6,044 bases of DNA from positions 1 through 6,044 of the forward strand of contig CAIXOY010000477.1 in NCBI GenBank assembly GCA_903921135.1, given 5' to 3'. Positions 1-5,913 of the stretch are shown here, piece by piece. The first letter of the stretch is position 1. The number at the start of each line of letters is the position of its first letter. This stretch comes from an uncultured Gammaproteobacteria bacterium. Lineage in GTDB: Bacteria > Pseudomonadota > Gammaproteobacteria > Pseudomonadales > UBA5518. Position numbers and translations under genes: made by a program. The notes beneath the pieces were generated by a model. It did no database searches. It had not been told where the DNA came from and saw nothing but the letters and a program-made list of their open reading frames with translations.

Positions 1-318
1 CCACTCGCTGTCGATGGCGATGCCGAAGAGATCGAAGGGACCCTTGCGCCAGGGGTGCAATTCACGCAGCGCTGCGGCCAGCGCCGCGCGCGCTCTCTCA
101 TCTAGTTCCTGCGGCGCACCGATGCGCACCACCGGTGCATCCAGCGCCGCGTATCCCGCGTGCAACGCAGGCATCGCGGCAATGGCGGCATCGAGCGCGG
201 GCGCATCACCACTCACGGTGCGCGAGAGCGCGGCATCGAGGGCGCGCCTGAAGTCCGGCAGCGCGCTGCCGAGCGGCGCGGCCTCGAGTGCTTCCTGCAA
301 CTCCCCGGCGAGGCTCAC
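1..318 (-). CDS. cmoB: tRNA U34 carboxymethyltransferase CmoB, N-terminal part (cut by window edge)
   Basis: CmoB transfers the carboxymethyl group of carboxy-SAM to 5-hydroxyuridine at tRNA wobble position 34, giving cmo5U, which widens codon reading. Only the first 106 residues are in the window; the family is about 320 residues (E. coli 323), so roughly two thirds, including the Rossmann methyltransferase core, lies beyond the left edge. The diagnostic stretch is PWRKGPFDLFG followed by IDSEW at residues 89-106, which matches E. coli PWRKGPYSLYG and IDTEW. The Lys of WRKG (K92) and the final Trp (W106) correspond to E. coli K91 and W105, which I recall as carboxy-SAM-binding residues. The first 80 residues are Ala-rich and poorly conserved, as expected. 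The GTG start at 318-316 is chosen because it overlaps the cmoA stop (GTGA) and gives E. coli-like motif spacing. No strong ribosome site is visible, so translation is probably coupled to cmoA. Identification is firm; the exact start is slightly less so. Confidence 0.93.
   Translation of the reverse strand, partial: MSLAGELQEALEAAPLGSALPDFRRALDAALSRTVSGDAPALDAAIAAMPALHAGYAALDAPVVRIGAPQELDERARAALAAALRELHPWRKGPFDLFGIAIDSEW
315..318 (-). other. GTGA stop/start overlap, cmoA to cmoB
   Basis: The cmoB GTG start (318-316) overlaps the cmoA TGA stop (317-315), with the same geometry as the previous junction. Coupling would keep the synthase of carboxy-SAM and its consumer at matched levels. Confidence 0.8.
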
Positions 319-1052
319 CGGATGGCCAGCAGCGAAACGAAGTTCAGGCACTGCAGCCACACCGTCACGCGGCGGAATCCTGCCTCGTGCAGGCGCTGGC
401 GATGCATCTGCAGCGTCTCGGGCACGAGCACGTTCTCTATGGCGTTGCGCTTCTGTGCGATTTCGAGCGCGCTGTAACCCTGCTGCGCCTTGAAGCCGTG
501 GTGCAGTTCGCCGAGCAGTTCCTGCTCTGCCGGGTCCTCGAAGGCGAGCTTCTCCGACAGCACCAGCGCGCCGCCCGGCAGCAGCGCTGCAGCGATACGC
601 GAAAGGAGCCCGGCGCGCTCCGCAAGCGGCACGAACTGCAGCGTGAAGTTGAGCGCGGCGAGCGAAGCGCGGGGGAGTTCAACGTCGAGGATGTCGGCGC
701 AGCGCAGTTCCACAGGTGCCTGCGCGCTGTCCCGCGCGACGAGTGCGCGCGCCCGTTCGATCATGGCCTGCGAATTGTCCACGCCGAGCAGGTGCACGCC
801 CGCGGGCACATGGTGGCGCATCGCGAGCGTCGATGCGGCGAGCGAGCAGCCCAGATCCACGCAGGCGCTGCCCGGTTGCGCGAAGCGCCGCGCGGCCACC
901 GCGAGCATCTGCAGCGTGAGCCCGTAGCCAGGAACCGAGCGGGAGATCATGTCCTGGAAGACATCCGCCACGGCCGCGTCGAAGCGGAAGGGCAGTTGCG
1001 TGGCGAGCGGTGCGGCGTAGAGCGCGTCACGACCCGGCGCGGGCTCTCTCAC
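315..1052 (-). CDS. cmoA: Carboxy-S-adenosyl-L-methionine synthase CmoA
   Basis: CmoA converts SAM and prephenate into carboxy-SAM and phenylpyruvate, supplying CmoB, encoded next to it. The 245-residue product matches the family length (E. coli 247). Visible motifs are RDALYAAPLA near the N-terminus, FQDMISRSVPGY at 32-43, the SAM-binding DLGCS at 66-70, the acidic ribose site VDNS at 91-94, LNFTLQF at 134-140, GGALVLSEK at 160-168, and GYSALEIAQKR at 192-202. R202 aligns with E. coli R199, which I recall as the residue that contacts the carboxylate of carboxy-SAM. The open frame extends upstream to 1196, but that extension lies inside the HDOD gene and has no family similarity. The GTG at 1052-1050 overlaps the HDOD stop codon (GTGA) and puts the N-terminus where E. 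coli CmoA begins. It is the middle gene of an HDOD-cmoA-cmoB unit and is probably translated by coupling from the gene before it. Catalytic features look intact. Confidence 0.95.
   Translation of the reverse strand: MREPAPGRDALYAAPLATQLPFRFDAAVADVFQDMISRSVPGYGLTLQMLAVAARRFAQPGSACVDLGCSLAASTLAMRHHVPAGVHLLGVDNSQAMIERARALVARDSAQAPVELRCADILDVELPRASLAALNFTLQFVPLAERAGLLSRIAAALLPGGALVLSEKLAFEDPAEQELLGELHHGFKAQQGYSALEIAQKRNAIENVLVPETLQMHRQRLHEAGFRRVTVWLQCLNFVSLLAIR
1049..1052 (-). other. GTGA stop/start overlap, HDOD gene to cmoA
   Basis: The cmoA GTG start (1052-1050) shares two bases with the TGA stop of the HDOD gene (1051-1049). Overlaps of this form usually accompany translational coupling by terminating ribosomes. 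That effect is inferred; the overlap itself is read directly. Confidence 0.8.
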
Positions 1053-2170
1053 TCCGGCTGCCCCGGGCGTGGTTTGAGGGTGCCGTTCCACAGCGTCTGT
1101 GCTTCGGACGCGTTGAGGCCCTTGCGCTCGAGCAGGGCGAGGAGTTCGGCGGGATCCTGTTGCAGTTCCTCTGCCAGCAGCGAGGCCATGCCGCACAGAC
1201 GCCCGAAATAGAGCGCACGCGCGAGCGGGCTCATGCTCTCGATGTCCCGCCGTGCGGTGTGTTCCGAGAGTGCGTCACGCATCGGGGCCGGAAGTTCCCA
1301 TTCCTTCGCGATAAGGCCCGCCAGGACTTCTGCCCGCTCGTCGATCAGCCGTGTGAACACCTCGGCGCGCGGCAGCGAGCCCGAAGCCTGCTGGTAGGTG
1401 GAGACCGTCAGGCGGAACAGCACGATATAACCGAGGTAATAGAGCAGGCTGAGCAGGTGGGCAGAAAAACTGTCGCATTCGCGGGTAAGACGCGCATACG
1501 CCTGTGCGCCCAGAGCCGAGCGCTGCGCGAGCGACCAGACCGTTACCGAGAACTGCTCGAAGTAGCCGCGGGGCACCTGGAAGACCGGTTGCATCACGGT
1601 GCTCGCCACCAGGGACCGCAAGCCCTCCATGCCCAGCAGTACCACGGCCCGCCCCAGCGTATCGATGGGTTCCTTGCCGATGCGGTAGTAGGAACTGTTT
1701 GCCATGCGCAGGACGTCCCCCGTCAGCACCGGGTCCTGCATGATGATCTCGACCAGTTCCTTCAGCGAACTTTCGCTGTTCTTCATCGCGGCAAGGAGGC
1801 GCGGGATGATCAGGGGTTTGCGCGGGAAGAATTCGCGCTCCCCCACCGCACGGGCGAGCGATGCGCGGACGCTGGCCATCACGGCCTCGTGTTCACCCAG
1901 CACCGCATAGTTGAAATTGGTGGTCCCGAAGGCCTTGCGATAGACCTCCAGTACCATGATTTCCAGTGTCTGGTCCGCGTAGGGAATGGACTGCCCATTA
2001 CCGAATGTCGTGGCCGCACCTGTGGCCTGCCCTGGCAGGAAAGTCCAGGGTTCGGCGTTTTGCCGCTCGGCACGTCGTCCTCGCAGTCGTGCGACCAGCA
2101 CCACCAGCATGACGAGCAGGATCGCCGCCAGCAGCACAGCAATGCGCATCACCAGTTGTTCCTGGGCCAT
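1049..2170 (-). CDS. Membrane-anchored HDOD-domain protein
   Basis: HDOD domains are helical relatives of HD phosphohydrolases that usually lack the metal-binding residues and act in signalling or regulation. No enzymatic role is assumed here. The 373-residue product has a hydrophobic segment at about residues 9-27 followed by a basic patch (RLRGRR), which predicts an N-terminal anchor with the rest in the cytoplasm. The HDOD region spans roughly 120-310. It contains IIMQDPVLTGDVLRMANSS (142-160), where family members have the DPaLtaklLrlaNSa pattern, then AVVLLGMEGLRSL (175-187) and WELPAPMRDALSEH (291-304). Where related proteins read LLHDIG, this one reads LLYYLG (242-247), so the HD pair is replaced by YY at 244-245. 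The ATG at 2170 is preferred. The ATG at 2149, preceded by AGGA ten bases upstream, is a real alternative and would keep the membrane segment. Frame in front of 2170 is open but lies in the promoter region. It is first in the unit with cmoA. The family call is firm; the function is unknown. Confidence 0.88.
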   Translation of the reverse strand: MAQEQLVMRIAVLLAAILLVMLVVLVARLRGRRAERQNAEPWTFLPGQATGAATTFGNGQSIPYADQTLEIMVLEVYRKAFGTTNFNYAVLGEHEAVMASVRASLARAVGEREFFPRKPLIIPRLLAAMKNSESSLKELVEIIMQDPVLTGDVLRMANSSYYRIGKEPIDTLGRAVVLLGMEGLRSLVASTVMQPVFQVPRGYFEQFSVTVWSLAQRSALGAQAYARLTRECDSFSAHLLSLLYYLGYIVLFRLTVSTYQQASGSLPRAEVFTRLIDERAEVLAGLIAKEWELPAPMRDALSEHTARRDIESMSPLARALYFGRLCGMASLLAEELQQDPAELLALLERKGLNASEAQTLWNGTLKPRPGQPE

Positions 2171-2207
2171 GGGGGATTCGTGAGGTGTCCGGTGGTGGGC
2201 TGCGGGG

Positions 2208-2213
2208 ATTATA
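2208..2213 (-). promoter_or_regulatory. Candidate -10 box for the HDOD-cmoA-cmoB unit
   Basis: The minus strand reads TATAAT, a perfect sigma-70 -10 hexamer, in an otherwise GC-rich 86-base divergent intergenic region (2171-2256). A transcript would start near 2201 and have a leader of about 30 bases before the ATG at 2170. No good -35 hexamer sits at 16-18 bases. On the plus strand the same bases read TATAGT (2210-2215), so the site could instead, or also, serve the ABC1 gene. This is a sequence-pattern call only. Confidence 0.35.
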
Positions 2214-2256
2214 GTCGGCGCCTGACACAACGACGGTTCCCGGAGGTTGCTGCTGC

Positions 2257-3639
2257 ATGTCGGATCGCCGTGCCCCACCCCTGCAGCGCATCAGCACCGG
2301 CAGTTTCGAGCGCCGGCTGCACCTCACGCGCAGCGGTCTGCTGGCGGGAACGCGTTATGTGGCGAAGGCGGCGGGTGCCCTGCTCGCACCCCGCGCCGAG
2401 CGCGAGGCGCTGCGCCGTGCGGCCCTCGGCGAGCAGGCGAAGTTCCTCGTGGGGGAACTCGGCAAGCTGAAGGGCAGCGTGGTGAAGATCGGCCAGATGA
2501 TGGCCATCTACGGTGAGCATTTCCTGCCGCCTGAAATCACCGCCGCCCTGCACACGCTGGAGGACCGCACGACCGCGCTCGACTGGGGCGTGATCCGGCG
2601 GGAGCTGCAGCGTGAACTCGGTCAGCGCCGGCTCGCCGAGCTCGAGATCGATCCCGTTCCTGTTGCGGCCGCCTCGCTCGGGCAGGTGCATCTCGCGCGA
2701 AGGCGTGTTGACGGGCTGCCGATCTGCCTGAAGGTCCAGTACCCGGGTGTGGCCGACTCGATCGACGCCGATATCGATGCGGTGGCAGGGCTCCTCACGC
2801 TGGGGCGCATCGTTCGTCCGGGCGCCGCGAAGGATTTCTCGGGCTGGCTGGAGGAAGTCCGCGCCATGCTGCGGCGCGAGGTCGATTACCGCCTTGAAGC
2901 CACGACCACCGCAGCCTGGCACCGACGCCTGCGGCGTGACCCGCGTTATGTGGTGCCCGAAGTGATTGAAGACTATTCCTCGGCGCAGGTTCTGGCCACG
3001 CGATTCGAGCATGGCTACGGTGTGTCGAGCGCCGATGTGGAGGCCCTGTCGCCCGCGCGTCGTGCCGTGCTGGGGCGCGAGTTTCTCGACCTCTTCCTGC
3101 GCGAGGTCTTCGAGTGGAAGGAGCTGCAGACGGATCCGAACTTCGGCAACTACCGGATTCGCCCCGCAGCGGGCACTCGGGGGAAAGACAAGCTGGTGCT
3201 GCTGGATTTCGGCGCGGTGCAGCGCTTTCCCGACAGTTTCATAGACCCCTTGCGGGACATGATCAGGGGGGCCTATACCGGAGATCTCGAGCGGGTGCGC
3301 GCGGGTGCGCTCGCGCTCCATTTCGTGGAGCCGCATTTTCCGGAGGAAGCGCAACGCTCTTTTGCCGAGGTGTGTGCGAGCGTGATCGAGCCGTTGACGG
3401 CAAAGGGTCGGAGCATCCCCGCATCCGCGCGGGGTGCCGGCGGCGCCTACGACTGGCGTGGGAGCGACCTGCCCAATCGCGTGGCGCGGCGCGCTGCCAA
3501 GGCGGCGTTCAGCCCGTATTTCGAGCTCCCGCCCAGCGAATTCGTGTTCCTGAACCGCAAGCTGATCGGGGTCTACACCTTCATCGCGGTGCTGGGTGCG
3601 CAGTTCGACGGGGCCGACATCATCGAGCGCTATCTCTAG
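2257..3639 (+). CDS. ABC1/AarF (COQ8-like) atypical kinase family protein
   Basis: ABC1-family proteins are atypical protein-kinase-like ATPases that support ubiquinone and other isoprenoid-lipid metabolism. The 460-residue product has the family motifs in order: KIGQ (77-80, the KxGQ motif), the Ala-rich nucleotide loop AAAS followed by LGQVH (137-145), the Lys of LKVQYPGV (K159), the ExD pair in REVDY (E208, D210), QTDPNFGN (291-298, catalytic-loop region) and DFG (317-319). All key residues look intact. QTDPN, KVQYPGV and the C-terminal shape recall mitochondrial COQ8/ADCK3 rather than E. coli UbiB, which is about 546 residues with two C-terminal membrane helices; no such helix pair is obvious here. 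The ATG at 2257 has GGAGG ten bases upstream (2242-2246). It is transcribed divergently from the HDOD gene and ends 13 bases before the convergent DUF3014 gene. No ubiquinone genes adjoin it, so the symbol is left empty. The family is certain; the substrate and pathway are inferred. Confidence 0.93.
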   Translation: MSDRRAPPLQRISTGSFERRLHLTRSGLLAGTRYVAKAAGALLAPRAEREALRRAALGEQAKFLVGELGKLKGSVVKIGQMMAIYGEHFLPPEITAALHTLEDRTTALDWGVIRRELQRELGQRRLAELEIDPVPVAAASLGQVHLARRRVDGLPICLKVQYPGVADSIDADIDAVAGLLTLGRIVRPGAAKDFSGWLEEVRAMLRREVDYRLEATTTAAWHRRLRRDPRYVVPEVIEDYSSAQVLATRFEHGYGVSSADVEALSPARRAVLGREFLDLFLREVFEWKELQTDPNFGNYRIRPAAGTRGKDKLVLLDFGAVQRFPDSFIDPLRDMIRGAYTGDLERVRAGALALHFVEPHFPEEAQRSFAEVCASVIEPLTAKGRSIPASARGAGGAYDWRGSDLPNRVARRAAKAAFSPYFELPPSEFVFLNRKLIGVYTFIAVLGAQFDGADIIERYL

Positions 3640-3652
3640 CCCGGCACGCTCC

Positions 3653-4519
3653 TCAACCCGCGTTGGCCAGCGCGTCGCGCAAGCGCCTGGCTTTTGCGCT
3701 GATCACGCTGCGATTACCGGGACCTGCACGCAGCAGCAATTTCTGCACATCGGCCAGACCCTCCAGCGACGGGTCCGCGAATTTGTAGAAAACTGCCGGC
3801 TGCACGAGCTCGATCTCTCCCTCGAGATCGGGTGTGGCGAGCACCAGATCCAGACCGGCGATCAGCGCCCCGCGTACGCTGCCGCTGCTGTTTCCGAGTT
3901 CGCCCCAGGCTTGTTGCAGCAGGGGCTCGTAGCGCGCGAACCAGCGCGCGCTCGCGTCGGTGTCGATGGCTGCCACGATGTCGGTGAGGGTGTTGTAGCG
4001 GCTGAAGTTTTCAGGCGCGAGGAAAATGCGCTCATCCCGCTCCGTCACCTGCATCTTTCCCGCGGGCGCTGGCAGCGGCAGCCGGTCACGCAGCACCTTG
4101 CCGCGCCCGAAGCTGTCTGCCATCACGGCCATGCGCCGCAGCAGTTCGGCGGGGGCGAGCGCAGCCTGTGCAGCGGGCGGCAACACATCCGACAGCGATG
4201 CGCGCACTTCGGGATCGCTGGATTCGAGGGATGGCAGTGGCGGAGCGTCGGCCGGCAGTGCGAGTGGCTGCACTGCCACGGGGGCAGGCGTGGCCGCAAC
4301 CGCAGCAGGTGCCGGCGCAGACGCCGGCGTCTCGGGTTCAGCGGGTTTCAACCCGGGGATCTGCACGGCGACGGGCGGCAGCCGGGTGTCGGTGGACACC
4401 ATCAGGGAACGCACAGTCCACCCGAGGCCAGCAATCACTGCAAGCGCCACCACGGCAAACAACACGGGGCGCCGGCGCGGCGGCGGGCCTCCGATACGCT
4501 CTGAGCCTTCGGCCTGCAT
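3653..4519 (-). CDS. DUF3014 domain-containing membrane-anchored protein
   Basis: No function is known for this family. The 288-residue product starts with a short, basic, Pro-rich cytoplasmic tail (residues 1-17, PPPRRRP). One hydrophobic helix follows (about 18-35), then an Ala/Pro/Val-rich linker (about 47-96), which suggests a type II anchor with the main domain in the periplasm. The domain at about 97-285 has features I associate with DUF3014: LPSLESSDPEVRASL (95-109), NFSRYN (171-176), RYEPLLQQAWGELG (196-209), YKFADPSLEGLADVQKLLLR (245-264) and GPGN (266-269). The ATG at 4519 has AGGAG at 4530-4526, six to seven bases upstream, a good ribosome site. The gene is alone on its strand: the ABC1 gene converges on it with a 13-base gap and the hydrolase gene diverges from it, so co-function is not implied. 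The family is assigned from memory of its conserved motifs; the membrane topology is inferred. Confidence 0.87.
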   Translation of the reverse strand: MQAEGSERIGGPPPRRRPVLFAVVALAVIAGLGWTVRSLMVSTDTRLPPVAVQIPGLKPAEPETPASAPAPAAVAATPAPVAVQPLALPADAPPLPSLESSDPEVRASLSDVLPPAAQAALAPAELLRRMAVMADSFGRGKVLRDRLPLPAPAGKMQVTERDERIFLAPENFSRYNTLTDIVAAIDTDASARWFARYEPLLQQAWGELGNSSGSVRGALIAGLDLVLATPDLEGEIELVQPAVFYKFADPSLEGLADVQKLLLRAGPGNRSVISAKARRLRDALANAG

Positions 4520-4548
4520 GACGATCTCCTGCTGCGCGTGTGGGGGCG

Positions 4549-4577
4549 AGGCTAGTCCTGTGTCGTGCAGGGGTCAA
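4549..4577 (-). promoter_or_regulatory. Candidate promoter for the DUF3014 gene
   Basis: The minus strand has TTGACC at 4577-4572 (5 of 6 to the sigma-70 -35 consensus) and TAGCCT at 4554-4549 (3 of 6 to -10), separated by 17 bases. Predicted transcription would start near 4542, about 22 bases before the start codon and just upstream of its AGGAG ribosome site. The -10 match is poor. Confidence 0.35.
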
Positions 4578-4584
4578 ACGCGGC

Positions 4585-4611
4585 TTGAAGCAGGCGTGAC
4601 TGCCCGATAAG
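4585..4611 (+). promoter_or_regulatory. Weak candidate promoter for the hydrolase gene
   Basis: The plus strand has TTGAAG at 4585-4590 and GATAAG at 4606-4611, each 4 of 6 to consensus, with a short 15-base spacer. It would give a leader of roughly 28 bases before the ATG at 4648. It overlaps the start region of the opposite candidate promoter. The spacing is poor, so this is only a possibility. Confidence 0.2.
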
Positions 4612-4647
4612 GTTCCGCTGCCTCTCATCCTCCTCCGGAACGGCGCC

Positions 4648-5913
4648 ATGAACCTCCCGTTGTTGCTGCTCGCCCTGTCGGGTGCGCTCCTCGCGTGGAA
4701 CCTCGAGTACCCCGTGTATCGCAGCCGCATATGGCACGCGGTGAGCTTTCTTTTCGGCTGGCTGGTGGGCGAGCTGGTGCCCTTCGTGGTGGCGGTACAG
4801 GCCGTGGTCGCGCTTGCCATGCTGGCCGTGCACGGCGAACACACGTTGATCGACGCGTTTTCCCTTGCGGTGCTGGTGGGCGCCTGGGGCGTGATGCTGC
4901 GCCACTACATCGCCGGCGGAGACGCGGCGCAGGTGATGGAAGAGGCCCTGCAAAAGGCCTTGGGGCAGGATTACCAGCAGCACATACGCCCCGAGTTCGT
5001 GGCACGCTTCCCGCGCTCCGTGCTGCCCGCCACGCTTGCGCGTCCCTTCCGTCTGGACCTTCCCGAGGTCACGCGTGTGCGGGATGTCGTGTACGCCGAG
5101 GCCGATGGGCAGCGACTCCTGCTCGATGTCTACCACCGTAACGATCTGCCTGCAGCGTGTCCGGTGCTGTTCCAGCTACACGGGGGTGGCTGGACCGAGA
5201 AAATGGGCAGCAAGAACGAGCAGGCGAGGCCGCTCATGAATCACATGGCCGCGCGTGGCTGGGTGTGCGTGAGCGTTGATTACCGCCTCAGTCCGGGCGC
5301 GAGCTTTCCCGCACACATCATCGACTGCAAGCGCGCCCTCGCATGGGTGCGCGCCCATATCGCACGCTGGGGCGGAGATCCGGCTTTCGTCGTTGCCACC
5401 GGCGGTTCGGCCGGCGGTCACCTCTGTTCGCTGCTCGCCCTGAGTGCGAATGACCCGCAGTGGCAGCCCGGTTTCGAGGACGTCGATACGCGCGTGCAGG
5501 GATGCGTGCCCTTCTACGGTGTCTACGATCTGAGCGGCCGCCATGGCCAGAAGCCCAACGGGGCGATCCTCGAAGTGCTGGAATCGTGGGTTATCAAGAA
5601 GCGCTATCACGAAGCTGCGGCGCTCTACGAAAGCGGCTCACCGATCGAGCGCGTGCACGCGGGCGCCCCGCCCTTTCTGGTCATACACGGGGATCGTGAC
5701 GGACTGTGCCCGGTGGCCGAGGCCCGGCTGTTTGCGCAGCGTCTCTCCGAGGTGTCGGGCAGCCCCGTCGCCTATGCCGAAATCCCCGGTGCCCAGCATG
5801 CTTTCGACATTTTCCGCTCGCTGCGCAGCGAACTGGTCATGTACGGCGTCGAGCGCTTTCTCGCGTATCTGCAGAGCACCGCCCGTACAGGCGCCGGCAA
5901 CACATCGCCCTAG
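4648..5913 (+). CDS. Alpha/beta hydrolase (carboxylesterase-like) with N-terminal membrane domain
   Basis: This is a predicted serine esterase or lipase of the HGGGW class; the natural substrate is unknown. In the 421-residue product, residues 1-90 hold about three hydrophobic segments (about 3-17, 33-61, 68-86), so the enzyme is probably membrane-bound. The hydrolase domain (about 140-410) has the oxyanion-hole motif HGGGW (178-182), the nucleophile elbow GGSAG (252-256, Ser254), the acid in HGDRDGLCPV (D351 likely) and the histidine in GAQHAFD (H384), giving a complete triad. WGGDPAFVVATGGSAGG and NDPQWQPGFEDVDT (268-281) resemble, from memory, mycobacterial LipC/LipO-type esterases. The ATG at 4648 follows GGAACGG (4637-4643), a modest ribosome site, and the start keeps the first membrane segment. 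It is divergent from the DUF3014 gene, and its TAG overlaps the stop of the next, opposite gene. The fold and triad are firm; which side of the membrane the catalytic domain faces is not determined. Confidence 0.9.
   Translation: MNLPLLLLALSGALLAWNLEYPVYRSRIWHAVSFLFGWLVGELVPFVVAVQAVVALAMLAVHGEHTLIDAFSLAVLVGAWGVMLRHYIAGGDAAQVMEEALQKALGQDYQQHIRPEFVARFPRSVLPATLARPFRLDLPEVTRVRDVVYAEADGQRLLLDVYHRNDLPAACPVLFQLHGGGWTEKMGSKNEQARPLMNHMAARGWVCVSVDYRLSPGASFPAHIIDCKRALAWVRAHIARWGGDPAFVVATGGSAGGHLCSLLALSANDPQWQPGFEDVDTRVQGCVPFYGVYDLSGRHGQKPNGAILEVLESWVIKKRYHEAAALYESGSPIERVHAGAPPFLVIHGDRDGLCPVAEARLFAQRLSEVSGSPVAYAEIPGAQHAFDIFRSLRSELVMYGVERFLAYLQSTARTGAGNTSP

Noticed and set aside
1053..1196. Possible N-terminal extension of CmoA by 48 residues
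   Set aside because: The added residues lie inside the HDOD gene and do not resemble CmoA. The GTG at 1052 gives the family length and a GTGA overlap.
288..1211. Open frame of 307 codons on the plus strand
   Set aside because: It is antisense to cmoA and the 3' end of the HDOD gene, both identified by conserved motifs.
1010..2470. Long open frame of 486 codons on the plus strand
   Set aside because: It lies antisense to the HDOD gene and runs into the ABC1 gene. Its product is rich in His, Gln and Arg with no family motif, as expected for the shadow of a GC-rich gene.
2209..3354. Open frame of 381 codons on the minus strand
   Set aside because: It is antisense to the ABC1 kinase, whose motifs are complete and in order. 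The translation is Arg/His/Gln-rich and shows no domain.
3640..3690. Possible terminator hairpin between the ABC1 and DUF3014 genes
   Set aside because: The gap is only 13 bases. The nearest imperfect GC-rich arms lie inside the DUF3014 coding end and have no following U-tract on either strand.
3808..3832. Inverted repeat (CGATCTC and GAGATCG arms) in the plus strand
   Set aside because: It falls within the DUF3014 coding region, where it encodes part of the conserved domain. There is no T-run, and it is too short to distinguish from chance in a coding sequence.
4386..4401. Perfect GGTGTC/GACACC inverted repeat
   Set aside because: The 6-base arms sit inside the DUF3014 coding region near the end of the membrane helix. 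There is no other copy or promoter context, so it is not supported as an operator.
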